A stretch of DNA of 53,004 nucleotides, taken from contig JARFPM010000008.1 of NCBI GenBank assembly GCA_030444405.1, forward strand, positions 1 to 53,004, in the 5' to 3' direction. A model generated the notes under the pieces. The model saw nothing but the letters and a program-made list of their open reading frames with translations. It ran no database searches and was not told where the DNA came from. The translations under genes were made by a program, and so were the position numbers. Position 1 is the stretch's first letter. Each line of letters begins with the position of its first letter. Positions 8,401 to 17,219 of the stretch are shown here, piece after piece. This DNA comes from Nitrospira sp. Its GTDB lineage: Bacteria; Nitrospirota; Nitrospiria; Nitrospirales; Nitrospiraceae.

Positions 8401-11006
8401 CCAGTTGGAATCCCGCTGCCCAACGCATTTTTGGATGGACCGAGCAGGAAGTCCTGGGAGGGCAAGCCCCGTACCTTTCTCCGGAAGACCAGGAAGAAGC
8501 CCAGGCGTTGTGGGACCTTGCGATCGGGGCAGGAAACACGCGGGGGTTGGAGTTACGGCGATTCCGGAAAGATGGGTCACGGATCGATGTTGAGTTCTGG
8601 GGCGGCGCACTCCGGGATCAAGCCGGCACGGTGACGGGCGCGTTCGGGGTCTTAAGCGATATCACCGAGCGCAAACGGGTGGAAGCTGCATTGCGGGAGA
8701 GCGAAGAACGCTATGCGCGCGCCACGGCCATCGGCAAGGTCGGAGTATGGGAATTGGATGTTATCAAAGGTGAATACCACGCAGATGCCAATTTAAATGC
8801 CCTCTTTGGCTATGCTCCCGAAGAACTCTCCACGGATCCCTATGCTTGGCTGAACATGGTCTGTCCGGAGGACCAGCCGATCGCCATGAAGAACTGGGAA
8901 CTGCTCCAAAGCGGAGCAGCTGATGCCTGTCACTACGAGCTGAGAATGGTCAAGAAAGACGGATCCATGGTGTGGACTGACGTTCGATGCCACAGCGTTC
9001 GTGATCAGAACGGGCGATTGACACACCTGATTGGCGCCACCGTCGATATCACCGAGCGTAAGCAGGCGGAACAGGCCCTCTGGAAGGGTCGGCAGGCAAT
9101 CCGCGCGCTCCACGATATCGCGTCGGCGCAGGGCCAGTCGTTTAAGGAACGGGTCGAAGCGCTGCTTCAGCTGGGGTGCCGCTTCTTCGACCTCCCGATC
9201 GGGATGGAGACCTTTGTCCGGGGCGACGAGTTGGAGGTGCGGCAGGTGAACGCGCCCGGCCCGTCTTTCCGTCCGGGCATGCGCGTGTCTCTGAGCAAGA
9301 CGTACTGCAGCGAGGCCTTTCACCAGCGCGGGCCGGTATGTTTCACGCATGCCGGTGCTTCTCCGGAATGGCAGTGCCATCCAGCCTATGCTGCACTGAA
9401 GTTGGAATCGTACATCGGGACTGCGATCAACGGACTAGTGGGCAGCTACGGAACCCTGTGTTTTGCGGGCGTCGAACCCCGCCAGAAACCGTTTGACGAG
9501 TCCGAAAGGGATTTCATTCAACTTATGGCGCGGTGGCTCGGCGGAGAGATGGACCGCCAATCGGCTCTGGACGCCCTGCGCCAGAGCGAGCAGCGATTCC
9601 GGACCCTCTATGATGAAACTCCCTCCATGTATTTCACCGTGGACGGAACGGGAGTCATTCGGTCCGTCAACCAGTACGGCGCGCAGTACTTGGGCTATCG
9701 CGTCGAAGATCTTGTCGGGAAGTCGGTGGCGGCGATCTTCTTGGAAGAAGATCGAGCGCGCGTATGTGCCAAGATGGAAGCGTTCTTTCGTCATCCGGAA
9801 GGGGTTGCGCAATGGGAATTTCGCAAGGTGCGAAGCGATGGCGCGGTGCTGTGGGTACGCGAACTCGTGCGTGTGTTGCAAGACCGGGACGGAGACTCAT
9901 TGGCACTGATCGTGTGCGAGGACATCACTGAACACAAGCAGTCGGAGGAAGAGGTCAGAAAATCCCACGCCTTCATCCGCCAAGTCATCGATACAGCCCC
10001 GAATCTCATCTTCGCCAAGGACCGTGAAGGACATTTTGCGATGGCCAACAAGGCTGTGGCGGATTGGTATGGCACCACGGTGGAAGACCTGATCGGGAAG
10101 TCCGATGCTGACTTCAATGCCAATGCGGACGAGGTGGAGTTCTTTCGTCAGCGAGATCTTGAGGTGATCGATTCCATGCAAGAGAGTTATATACCGGAGG
10201 AAAAGATTACGGATGCGGCGGGAAAAACACGCTGGTTGCAGACGGTCAAGCGGCCGATTTTCGACGACCACGGGCAGGTCCACTTGGTGCTTGGAGCCGC
10301 AACCGATATCACTGAGCGCAAGCGGATGGAAGAGATGCTCCTACAACGGGAACGAGATTTGAGCGCGGCGCTTCAAGAGCGAGAACGAATCAGCCAGGAT
10401 CTCCACGACGGTATTCTCCAATCCTTGTACGCCGTCGGGCTGGGGTTAGAAGCGTGTAAACCACTGATCAGGAAACAGCCAGATCGTGTCGCGGAGAAAT
10501 TCCTGGCGACACTGAATCAAGCCATTGGGCAGCTCAACCAAGTCATGACGGAGGTCCGGAATTTCATTGCCGGACTCGAATCTCAAGTGATGCAGGGTAA
10601 AGACTTCTCGACCGCCCTGCGGACCATGGTCGAAACGATGGCCATTTTCTCTTCCGCCAGATGTCGGGTGAGGATCGACGAGGCGGCAGCACGGCGGCTT
10701 TCCACCGAACAGGCGCTCCATATTATCAACATCGTACGGGAAGGGATGAGTAATGCGCTGCGCCACAGTCGTGCCAAACAGATCACTGTATCGCTCCGGG
10801 ATCTCATCCGCTCAGATCGTCTCGCCGTGACGGATGACGGCATTGGGTTTAATACACGCTCGGTTCAGCGGGTTGGTCACGGGTTAGTCAACATGGCGGC
10901 ACGGGCTCAAAAAGTCCGCGGCTTGTTCGCCATCCAGTCGAAACCTGACAGGGGGACGAGGATCTCACTCGATCTTCCAAAGGATACTCATTATGCTCAC
11001 AACTAA
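5406..11006 (+). CDS. giant soluble multi-PAS/GAF sensor histidine kinase (NarL-type)
   Basis: An 1,866-residue kinase without transmembrane segments. Each PAS unit ends in a DITERKR-like linker. I count six PAS units in residues ~30-790, a GAF domain at ~800-955, PAS 7-8 ending near 1085 and 1213, a second GAF at ~1232-1385, and PAS 9-10 ending near 1506 and 1634. The kinase core is of the HisKA_3 type: ERERISQDLHDGILQSL holds the phosphorylated His (about residue 1667), and an HATPase domain with DDGIGF closes the protein. AAGGAG seven bases before the ATG at 5406 sets the start. The stop overlaps the NarL-type regulator gene by 14 bases, which makes that regulator the obvious partner. The signals sensed are unknown; cofactor-binding residues could not be assigned by eye. 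Confidence 0.93.
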   Translation: MTPTSHRPELDLLRRQVADLARQLAERDRVLHEQTRHLHVAQALAHLGSWNWDIASGEVEWSEELYRIFGYEPRSRQMTFDNFVSAVLPDDHDRVLASIDDALAGIATYDMECRIVRPDGEVRTVHCCGEVVRDSSGQPLRMSGTALDITERKRTELALQQREAYFRALVEQSSDVITVLDLDGRIQFENPSVERLLGYARHELDGRIAFEFVHPEDLPTVTKKFELLVQGPGTPQMAEFRFRHKDGSWRSFEGIGRTIKDLDGRSRVIANLRDITERKRTEAMLLSSEEKLRQALQASGTGLWDWSTETNEVAFSAEWKRQLGYEEGEISDSFKTWEQLLHPDDHDRAVAYVQDYLANPYDDYRQEFRLQHKDGTYRWIEARASFVMEADGRQIRLVGSHADITDRKRMEEAVRESEERYRTLVELSPSGVFAFCEGRAVYFNHRGTVLMGANSPREILDRPIFDLIHPDYHQEVRENVNRLLTGGVSVHSAERIFLKVDGTSIPVQVEAARITWNGKPAILGLFSDITERKRMEEERQRTLTLLTNVINATPDLIFVKDRDLRTVLCNNAYAQAVGKAPEEMIGHTSIENGWDAEWVRGDPDKGIRGFEADDRQALSGQVVHNLSVPANVKGEVRIFDAIKIPLRSETGEVMGVLGVARDITTRISMEVELKQSEARLHEAQRIAQLGSWEVDLTANRLSWSPETHRIFEINEDQFDSSFETFLSAVHPDDRSALQRAYADSVRDKSPCEIVHRLLLRDGRVKYVQERCETIYDAQGAPRRSFGTVQDVTEATRLAQREAVRVNQLKKLSELSLTLSGDPAVIFKQVVRIIGELFKVRVVCLSEIVGQELHFKAVYVNGQVVLDAGRCPLDVTPCATVEMDKDLRLYDRVMERFPQASFLQDHHAVSYCGFPSLDAHGQVVGVTCLLDDKPHKFTQEDQELLRVFGQRIAMEVERARHLAERKAAEETLYRTTSMLTALIQSSPVAIITADTEGRLTSWNPAAQRIFGWTEQEVLGGQAPYLSPEDQEEAQALWDLAIGAGNTRGLELRRFRKDGSRIDVEFWGGALRDQAGTVTGAFGVLSDITERKRVEAALRESEERYARATAIGKVGVWELDVIKGEYHADANLNALFGYAPEELSTDPYAWLNMVCPEDQPIAMKNWELLQSGAADACHYELRMVKKDGSMVWTDVRCHSVRDQNGRLTHLIGATVDITERKQAEQALWKGRQAIRALHDIASAQGQSFKERVEALLQLGCRFFDLPIGMETFVRGDELEVRQVNAPGPSFRPGMRVSLSKTYCSEAFHQRGPVCFTHAGASPEWQCHPAYAALKLESYIGTAINGLVGSYGTLCFAGVEPRQKPFDESERDFIQLMARWLGGEMDRQSALDALRQSEQRFRTLYDETPSMYFTVDGTGVIRSVNQYGAQYLGYRVEDLVGKSVAAIFLEEDRARVCAKMEAFFRHPEGVAQWEFRKVRSDGAVLWVRELVRVLQDRDGDSLALIVCEDITEHKQSEEEVRKSHAFIRQVIDTAPNLIFAKDREGHFAMANKAVADWYGTTVEDLIGKSDADFNANADEVEFFRQRDLEVIDSMQESYIPEEKITDAAGKTRWLQTVKRPIFDDHGQVHLVLGAATDITERKRMEEMLLQRERDLSAALQERERISQDLHDGILQSLYAVGLGLEACKPLIRKQPDRVAEKFLATLNQAIGQLNQVMTEVRNFIAGLESQVMQGKDFSTALRTMVETMAIFSSARCRVRIDEAAARRLSTEQALHIINIVREGMSNALRHSRAKQITVSLRDLIRSDRLAVTDDGIGFNTRSVQRVGHGLVNMAARAQKVRGLFAIQSKPDRGTRISLDLPKDTHYAHN

Positions 11007-11649
11007 AACTCACGCCATTCGAGTACTGCTCGTGGACGATCATGAGGTTATTCGCGTGGGACTGCGGACGGTGCTCGGCCAGAATCACGGTGTCTCGGTT
11101 GTAGGGGAAGCGGGTACCATGGCGGATGCGATCCAGCAAACGCAGAGGTTGAAACCTGACGTGATCTTGATGGATGTCCGACTGCCGGACGGGTCCGGTG
11201 TCGATGCCTGTCGGGAGATTCTAGGGGCGCTGCCGGAGACACGGGTCATTTTCTTGACCTCCTATGCCGACGACGACTCCGTTCTCGCCGCAGTGCTCGC
11301 CGGTGCTCATGGCTATGTCCTCAAAGAAATCGATTCACCCGGATTGCTCGAAGCCATCCGCGCGGTTGCCAACGGCCAATCGATTTTGGACTCCAGTGTG
11401 ACTGAACGGGCTCTGCGGTGGTTGAGAGGGCTTCACGATCTGCCGGCGACCCCTGGCACGGATCAACTGTCTTCTCAGGAAGAACGAGTTGTCGCGCTGG
11501 TTGCCGAAGGAAAGACCAACAAGGAAATCGCCGTTACGCTCGGACTCAGCGACAAGACCGTCAAGAACTACTTGGCAAACGTATTTCAAAAGCTTCGCAT
11601 CACCCGGCGCGCGCAGGCGGCCGCGTTTTTTGTGAAACGGCGAGGATGA
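10993..11649 (+). CDS. NarL/LuxR-family response regulator
   Basis: A 218-residue two-domain regulator. The receiver covers residues ~10-125, with the acidic pair in LLVDDHEV and the phospho-acceptor Asp61 in ILMDVRLPDGSG. A LuxR-type helix-turn-helix (residues ~150-215) contains the family phrase VAEGKTNKEIAVTLGLSDKTVKNY. The gene starts inside the end of the giant PAS kinase gene with an AAAGGA site upstream, so the pair is translationally linked and almost certainly a cognate system. The C-terminal tail is rich in basic residues. Its targets cannot be inferred from this window. Confidence 0.93.
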   Translation: MLTTKTHAIRVLLVDDHEVIRVGLRTVLGQNHGVSVVGEAGTMADAIQQTQRLKPDVILMDVRLPDGSGVDACREILGALPETRVIFLTSYADDDSVLAAVLAGAHGYVLKEIDSPGLLEAIRAVANGQSILDSSVTERALRWLRGLHDLPATPGTDQLSSQEERVVALVAEGKTNKEIAVTLGLSDKTVKNYLANVFQKLRITRRAQAAAFFVKRRG

Positions 11650-11805
11650 GCGACACACATTCGGCTCTACTGATTTTAGGTGCAAAAATCTAGCTTTGCA
11701 GCTACCCTTCATATCTGGGCATTCCCCTTGCGTTTCATGTAGGTTCACCTCAATTTATTCGGATTCTTAACTACGCCGTGTGCATACACCGGGAGGTTGT
11801 CCCGC

Positions 11806-13941
11806 ATGACTGCTGGTCTCTTCCTTGGGTTGCTCCTGTCCCTCAGTTTCTGTCTATGGATGCTGCTTCGACAGCGCCAAGAGAACGTCCTGAATTCAAC
11901 CGTCATCGCGGCGACCAATTGTAGCGTGCTCGTGACGGATGCGACGTTGTCTCATCATCCCATTGTCCATGTCAATCCAGCCTTCCTGTTGCTGACTGGC
12001 TACACTGAGCAGGAAGTGGTCGGTCAAACGACGTCGATCTTGACCGGCCCAGATACAGATCGGGCCTCGATGGAAAAGCTTGCGATGGCCCTCCAAGATG
12101 GAAGGGCATGTCGTGTGCGGTCATGTCATTACCGCAAGAACGGCACCACATTTTGGAGTGACGTATCGCTGTCACCGTTGAAAGACCGCCTAGGTCGGGT
12201 GACGTCGGTCGTTTGGACCATGAGCGAAGTGTCACAACTTGGGCAGTTCGCAGAAGCTCCTGACAGGATCCAATACAAGGACATCCCCGCCCGTCGGCAG
12301 GGCGAACAGGCGCTTCTGGATAGCGAGACACGATTTGATCTTGCCGTGCAGGTAGGGCGGGTCGGGTTTTTTGAATGCGATCATCGGACGGATTCCCTCT
12401 CTTGGTCACCGATCCTCCGTGACATCTACGGCGTCGGTACCGATGAGCCAGCTTCATGGCAGCGCTACCTTGACCTCGTTCATCCTGATGATCGGGAGCA
12501 GGTGATCTCTACGGTCCAACGAGCCCGTGCCGCGACAGGGAACGGCCTGTATGAGATCGAGCACCGTCTCGTCAGACCAGATGGCGCCATGCGGCACATC
12601 AGTCTTCGTTCTCTGACTTTGTTTGATAGCGATGGTTCCTCGCGGCAACCGGTCCGTACGCTTGGGACGGTCGTCGATGTGACCGATCGTAAGAACATCA
12701 AGGACCGTAGGCGCGAGACGGCGAGAATGGAAGCGATCGGCACCTTTGCCGGTGGTATCGCTCACGAGTTGAATAATGGTCTCACGGCGGTACTCGGCTT
12801 CAGTGAGTTGGCGCTTCCGTTGATTCCGGCTGAGAGCAAATCGCATCGTCATATCAGGCAAGTTGTCACGGCGGCGAAAAAATCCCGAGACCTGATTCAG
12901 CAGTTGCTGGCCTTCGGTGGGCAGAACGATCAAGGTCGGAGTCCACTGTTACTCCATTCCTTGGCGAAAGAATCGCTCAGGTTCCTTCGTCCGACGATCC
13001 CCTTGTGGATTGAACTCAGAACGCAGATTGCACACGCGACCGACCCTATTTCAGCCAATGCCGTGCAGATGCATGAGATGATTTTCAACCTAGTCGATAA
13101 CGCCCTCTGTGCGATGCAGAAGACGGGAGGAATCCTCGAGGTTCAACTTCAGAACCGGGAGTTTGTAACGGATCAGATCATGCCTTCCGGTCGACTCCCC
13201 GCCGGAAGGTACATCTGCTTGAGCGCTCGGGATACAGGTGAGGGCATGGACCATGAGAGCATCAACCGATGGTTCGACTCGTTTGTGACGTCCAAGGCCG
13301 TCAGCAAGGGGCAGGGTGTGGGACTAGCGGTCGTCTACGGCATCGTCACGGCGCATGGCGGTGCCCTGGCGGTTGAGAGCCATATTGGCGCCGGTACGAC
13401 GGTATCGGTCTACCTCCCTACTCTCCCGGCTTGTGCTCCATCAACGACTCCACAGGACGATCCGCTAGCCCACGGACACGAAAGTATCTTATTCGTCGAT
13501 GACGAAGACTCCGTCCTGCGTTTCGGAAGGGAGGTGTTGGAATCCCTCGGCTACCATCCGGTGGTCTGTAGGACGGCCGCGGAAGCCTTGGAAGGCTTTC
13601 AAGTCGACCCTAATCGGTTCGACTTGCTGATCACCGATCGGATGATGCCCGGTATGAGTGGGGATCGTCTAGTCCAAGAATGTCGGCGACTTCGACCGGA
13701 TCTTTCCGTCATTCTCTGTAGTGGGTCAAATGGTGTACCTGGTCTGGACGACACCTGTTCGCGGGGAGTTACGGAATACCTTCTAAAACCGCTCACGTTG
13801 CATGAGCTGGCCTATGCCATCCGTCGGGCATTGGACCAGTCTTCCACCTCTCCGGAATCTACAGATGCACCGGCCAACTCCGGCCCAGAACCATCCAGGA
13901 TGTCGATTGAGGTATCGGATGCCGTCGGTCCTCGTGGTTGA
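11806..13941 (+). CDS. membrane-anchored PAS hybrid histidine kinase
   Basis: A 711-residue hybrid kinase. One transmembrane segment (residues ~2-20, MTAGLFLGLLLSLSFCLWML) precedes a PAS domain (~30-145) and a second PAS domain with a PAC tail (~175-300, ending DVTDRKN). The HisKA/HATPase core has the His at about residue 320 in GGIAHELNNGL and the ATP lid phrase DTGEGMD. A C-terminal receiver has LFVDDEDS and acceptor DLLITDRMMPGMSG. The ATG at 11806 follows GGGAGG by nine bases; a TTG three codons earlier abuts that site. It follows the NarL-type regulator by ~155 bases and overlaps the next receiver gene by 23 bases. Confidence 0.92.
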   Translation: MTAGLFLGLLLSLSFCLWMLLRQRQENVLNSTVIAATNCSVLVTDATLSHHPIVHVNPAFLLLTGYTEQEVVGQTTSILTGPDTDRASMEKLAMALQDGRACRVRSCHYRKNGTTFWSDVSLSPLKDRLGRVTSVVWTMSEVSQLGQFAEAPDRIQYKDIPARRQGEQALLDSETRFDLAVQVGRVGFFECDHRTDSLSWSPILRDIYGVGTDEPASWQRYLDLVHPDDREQVISTVQRARAATGNGLYEIEHRLVRPDGAMRHISLRSLTLFDSDGSSRQPVRTLGTVVDVTDRKNIKDRRRETARMEAIGTFAGGIAHELNNGLTAVLGFSELALPLIPAESKSHRHIRQVVTAAKKSRDLIQQLLAFGGQNDQGRSPLLLHSLAKESLRFLRPTIPLWIELRTQIAHATDPISANAVQMHEMIFNLVDNALCAMQKTGGILEVQLQNREFVTDQIMPSGRLPAGRYICLSARDTGEGMDHESINRWFDSFVTSKAVSKGQGVGLAVVYGIVTAHGGALAVESHIGAGTTVSVYLPTLPACAPSTTPQDDPLAHGHESILFVDDEDSVLRFGREVLESLGYHPVVCRTAAEALEGFQVDPNRFDLLITDRMMPGMSGDRLVQECRRLRPDLSVILCSGSNGVPGLDDTCSRGVTEYLLKPLTLHELAYAIRRALDQSSTSPESTDAPANSGPEPSRMSIEVSDAVGPRG

Positions 13942-14290
13942 CGATCAGGACCAAGTTCGTCAGCTCATCCGGGAAACGTTGGAGCAGGCCGGCTATGAGG
14001 TTGAAGAGGCCTGCGACGGGAAAGAGGGACTTGAACGGTATCGGGCTAAATCGCCGGATCTTGTCATCATGGATATTCTCATGCCGGACCAAGACGGATT
14101 AGAGGCCATCATGACGCTCCGACGGGAGTTCCCCGATACGCGCGTTATTGCGATGACTGGGGGAAGTGATACGATCGGCGTCCTCAATTTCTTGGACGTC
14201 GCAAAGATGCTTGGAGCCAGACGGACGCTTCAAAAGCCCTTTGAACTGAAGGTTCTGCTCGATACGGTTGCTGCCGAACTGACCGTCTAG
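13919..14290 (+). CDS. single-domain response regulator (CheY-like)
   Basis: A 123-residue stand-alone receiver, MPSVLVVDDQDQVRQL..., with the acidic pair DD near residue 8, acceptor Asp in LVIMDILMPDQDG near residue 53, the conserved Thr in IAMTGGSD and the Lys in LQKPFE. GAGG six bases before the ATG supports a start inside the end of the hybrid kinase gene (23-base overlap), so it probably takes phosphate from that kinase in a phosphorelay. There is no output domain. A stretch of 82 bases without further features follows. Confidence 0.9.
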   Translation: MPSVLVVDDQDQVRQLIRETLEQAGYEVEEACDGKEGLERYRAKSPDLVIMDILMPDQDGLEAIMTLRREFPDTRVIAMTGGSDTIGVLNFLDVAKMLGARRTLQKPFELKVLLDTVAAELTV

Positions 14291-14372
14291 ACCACTCGCC
14301 GCGCACGCTCAACGTTCTTCGCATTGACATCACGATAGGGTCCCGTCAGACTTCGCATTCCATGCCTGGATC

Positions 14373-14807
14373 ATGCCCATCATGATATTGCTCAATCTGT
14401 TTCTGGGGACCTTCGTTGCCGCCGTCGGGTTTTGGCTCATCTGGGGGGGAACTGTCTCACCAGTCATCGTGGTTGGATGGGCGCTGATCGTGGGGCTGTT
14501 CTTATGGTTCATGACGGAGTCGATTACGGAACTCTGGGCATGGTCTACCCTGTTGCTCGGGCTGGAAAGCTTTGCCTGGCCGTTGGTGTTGATGATTCAA
14601 CTCAGGGGCCAGGCAGAATCACTTCCCGAATCTGAGATGGGAACGATCCTCTCAGCCGTCGTGCTGGGTCTCTTCTCATCTGTGTTCTGGATTTCGTTTT
14701 CCTACGGCTTGTTCAAACGAGCACGGAAGCTGGATGCGGCTCTATCCGAGGAGAAGGTTGCGACGGTGTCGACTTCTCGGGCGAACAAAAAGAAGCAACG
14801 CATGTAG
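14373..14807 (+). CDS. small integral membrane protein, function unknown
   Basis: A 144-residue protein with about four hydrophobic helices: residues ~2-25 (MILLNLFLGTFVAAVGFWLIW), ~28-47, ~55-75 and ~90-112. It ends in a charged, lysine-rich cytoplasmic tail (RANKKKQRM). I do not recognise a family. The start is uncertain: ATG at 14373 and another three codons later have no clear ribosome site. Its stop is two bases from the stop of the convergent priA gene, so the two 3' ends leave no room for a separate terminator. Confidence 0.6.
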   Translation: MPIMILLNLFLGTFVAAVGFWLIWGGTVSPVIVVGWALIVGLFLWFMTESITELWAWSTLLLGLESFAWPLVLMIQLRGQAESLPESEMGTILSAVVLGLFSSVFWISFSYGLFKRARKLDAALSEEKVATVSTSRANKKKQRM

Positions 14808-14809
14808 CC

Positions 14810-17044
14810 TTATCCATTCTCGATCGGGTCGATGTCGACAACGAATTTGAGCCGACCCTTGTGGTGCTCTCGCTCCATTTTCTGGACAGAAGCGTGAATC
14901 CGTCGGCTGAGGGCGGTGATGGTAGTTCCTTTAACCAAGATACGATACTGCTGGCGGCCTTTTTGACGCCTGTGTATTGCCGGCACTGGTCCTAAAACAG
15001 TTAAAGCCTCCTGCTCACAGGCGTTCTGTTCCAGCTCCGCCCCCCATCGCTTGGCGGCCTCTTCGACAATCCTAGGATCGTTTCCAGTTACCGAGAGATC
15101 AGCCAAGTGACAGACGGGCGGATAATCTAGAAGCCGGCGTGCGGCGAATTCTGCACTATAAAATTGACTGGGATCTCCTGATGTCAAGGCCTGTACGGCG
15201 TGATGTGTAGGAAGGCGCGTCTGTACTATGACTCGACCTCCGGCGGACGCCGGACATGCCAGGTTGGCAGCATCAACCAGCAGGTGATAGGTGCGTTCCG
15301 CTGCGCGAAAATCCGAGACGTGCAACCCGGAATCTGCTTGAAGGACCCCCACCAAGCCGTAGCGGGGCAATGGCTCCCGGCAAAACAGTGCTTGGGTCCC
15401 AATGAGCACATCCCACGCGCCCGACCTGGCACCTTCCCACAGGGCATGAGCTGACGCCGAATGCCGAAGTGTGTCGCCATCGAGGCGGGCGATTTTGGCC
15501 TGTGGAAATATGCGACGAACTTCAGCTTCAACCCGCTCGGTGCCAGTACCCACAGGACTCATACGGGGAGTACAGCACAAAGGGCAGAGATCCGGTAATC
15601 GATCTGCCCTACCACAGTAGCGGCAAGTCAGCCTGCCAGCCTCACGATAATAGGTGAGCGGCACGATACAGGAATTGCAACGAGGAACCCAGCCACAGTC
15701 TCGACAAACCAACGTCCCTGCATAACCTTTCCTATTGAGGAAGAGAACGATCTTGGCATGGTTCTGTAGGGCGTCGTGCAACGCTCGGACGAGTTTGTGG
15801 CTCAGGAGGGTTCCTACTGACTCGTTGCGGAGGTCAACGAGTTCAATCGTGGGTTGAAGAGCAACTTCTTGTGGCACGTAGTGGATCGCAGCTTCGGTAT
15901 CGAATCTTGATTCAAGGGATGGGTGAGAGGAGGAGAGTACAACGAGTGCCCGTTCGCTCTCAGCTCTCAAGGTAGCCACCTCTCTGGCATGATAGCGAGG
16001 CTCCCGAGGTTCTTTCAGGGCCGGATCCTCTTCTCCTTCCACCCAGATCAGACCGATCGATCTAAGAGGTGAAAATATGGCTGAACGGGTTCCTACGACT
16101 ACCGAGGGAGTCTGTCCCTGACTCTGTTGCCATCGGCGTGATTCTGAAGATGGGCGTGCGAGGGTAATCTGGAGGTGTGTGAGTCTTGAGAGCAGTTGTC
16201 TCAACCACGATGCTCTCACGATCTCACCGGTGAGAACGATAGTGGATCGCTTCATCGAGTGCGCCTGCTGAATAGCGTCGGCAAGCCTGCTGAGTCGGTG
16301 TTCCCACGGGGCATGAAGTACGAGCTTTCTCATCTGGTTTCCGTGAAGACCGTGTGCGACGTGCGCTTTCCATGAGGCGTCGACCGTCGGGAGCGTTTCA
16401 GTGAGAGGAGCGCCGTCGACTGGCGTTCGGCGAGCATACTCGTCCAAGGTGAGCTTCCTGCTCGGCTTTTGGAGCTCGACATCGGTGTTGTTAGAAGGTA
16501 TGAGTGATATCCACGACTTGTTGATGAGGTCGTCGATGCCCCGCACGGCGTTTCCCTGTCGGGTTGGTTCAAGTGTCGAGGACAGGATTCCTGGAGTTCG
16601 TCGGGCAATTCGGTCGAGAGTTGGCTTCAGATAGTCTGGACAAAGGCCGGCTTCTAAGGCCGCGCGACCCTGCGCAGTGGCCACATATCGCGTGGGGGAG
16701 GTTTTTCGCGTTGCCATTGGGGGTAATATGAGCCGAAGACACTGACCCCAGGGTGCAACGTAATATTCCGCGATCTTGCGAGATAGTTCGAACAGTGCCG
16801 GAGACAGTGCGGAAACTTGTCCGTCGGGGGTTAGAGAGCGGATCTCTCTAAGGGAAGCAGGCTTTATCTCGGTCGCAAGATGATTGCTCAGCGAGATGAC
16901 GACCCCCTCCAGCACCGTCCGTCCAAACGGGACAAGGACGCGACGCCCTATTGCTATGGTCTGAGCTAGGGTGGGAGGGACGAGATAGGTAAAGGCCTTC
17001 GCGATATGGCGGGGCACGATAACGTCTGCATAGAGTACCGCCAT
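14810..17044 (-). CDS. priA: PriA-like primosomal protein N' with degenerate helicase motifs
   Basis: A 744-residue protein collinear with PriA, the replication-restart protein. The N-terminal 3'BD-like domain (MAVLYADVIVPRHIAKAFTY), the four CxxC zinc pairs (CRDC, CNSC, CRYC, CPLC; residues ~447-490) and the C-terminal domain are all preserved. The ATPase motifs are not. Where GxGSGKT is expected the sequence reads HAPWEHRL (16292-16321), DEEH is replaced by EGEED (about 16028-16042), motif III reads SSSHPS, and the QxxGRAGR box is replaced by DAANLACPASAGGR (about 15233-15283). The frame is open throughout, so this is divergence and not a frameshift. The start at 17044 matches other PriA openings; ATG 17080 is an alternative. 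Confidence 0.85.
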   Translation of the reverse strand: MAVLYADVIVPRHIAKAFTYLVPPTLAQTIAIGRRVLVPFGRTVLEGVVISLSNHLATEIKPASLREIRSLTPDGQVSALSPALFELSRKIAEYYVAPWGQCLRLILPPMATRKTSPTRYVATAQGRAALEAGLCPDYLKPTLDRIARRTPGILSSTLEPTRQGNAVRGIDDLINKSWISLIPSNNTDVELQKPSRKLTLDEYARRTPVDGAPLTETLPTVDASWKAHVAHGLHGNQMRKLVLHAPWEHRLSRLADAIQQAHSMKRSTIVLTGEIVRASWLRQLLSRLTHLQITLARPSSESRRWQQSQGQTPSVVVGTRSAIFSPLRSIGLIWVEGEEDPALKEPREPRYHAREVATLRAESERALVVLSSSHPSLESRFDTEAAIHYVPQEVALQPTIELVDLRNESVGTLLSHKLVRALHDALQNHAKIVLFLNRKGYAGTLVCRDCGWVPRCNSCIVPLTYYREAGRLTCRYCGRADRLPDLCPLCCTPRMSPVGTGTERVEAEVRRIFPQAKIARLDGDTLRHSASAHALWEGARSGAWDVLIGTQALFCREPLPRYGLVGVLQADSGLHVSDFRAAERTYHLLVDAANLACPASAGGRVIVQTRLPTHHAVQALTSGDPSQFYSAEFAARRLLDYPPVCHLADLSVTGNDPRIVEEAAKRWGAELEQNACEQEALTVLGPVPAIHRRQKGRQQYRILVKGTTITALSRRIHASVQKMEREHHKGRLKFVVDIDPIENG

Positions 17045-17219
17045 TCGAGGAGGAAGGGTCGAGGTCCCACCGCAAGCCATACCGCATTCTAGCAGTCTGG
17101 AAATGCGAAGAACACCGGCCACACCAGCATTCTTGAGCAGGAAGGTTCGATTGTAGTTATAGATGGTGTCGTAGAGCGGGGAATTCGGGTAGGGAGGAAT
17201 CCCCCGCCTAGGGCCGATG

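Noticed and set aside
14810-17044. Frameshift or sequencing error as the cause of the missing PriA motifs
   Set aside because: Residues between the changed motifs (VVGTRSAIFSPL, PRYHARE, DFRAAER) stay aligned in one open frame, so point divergence explains it better.
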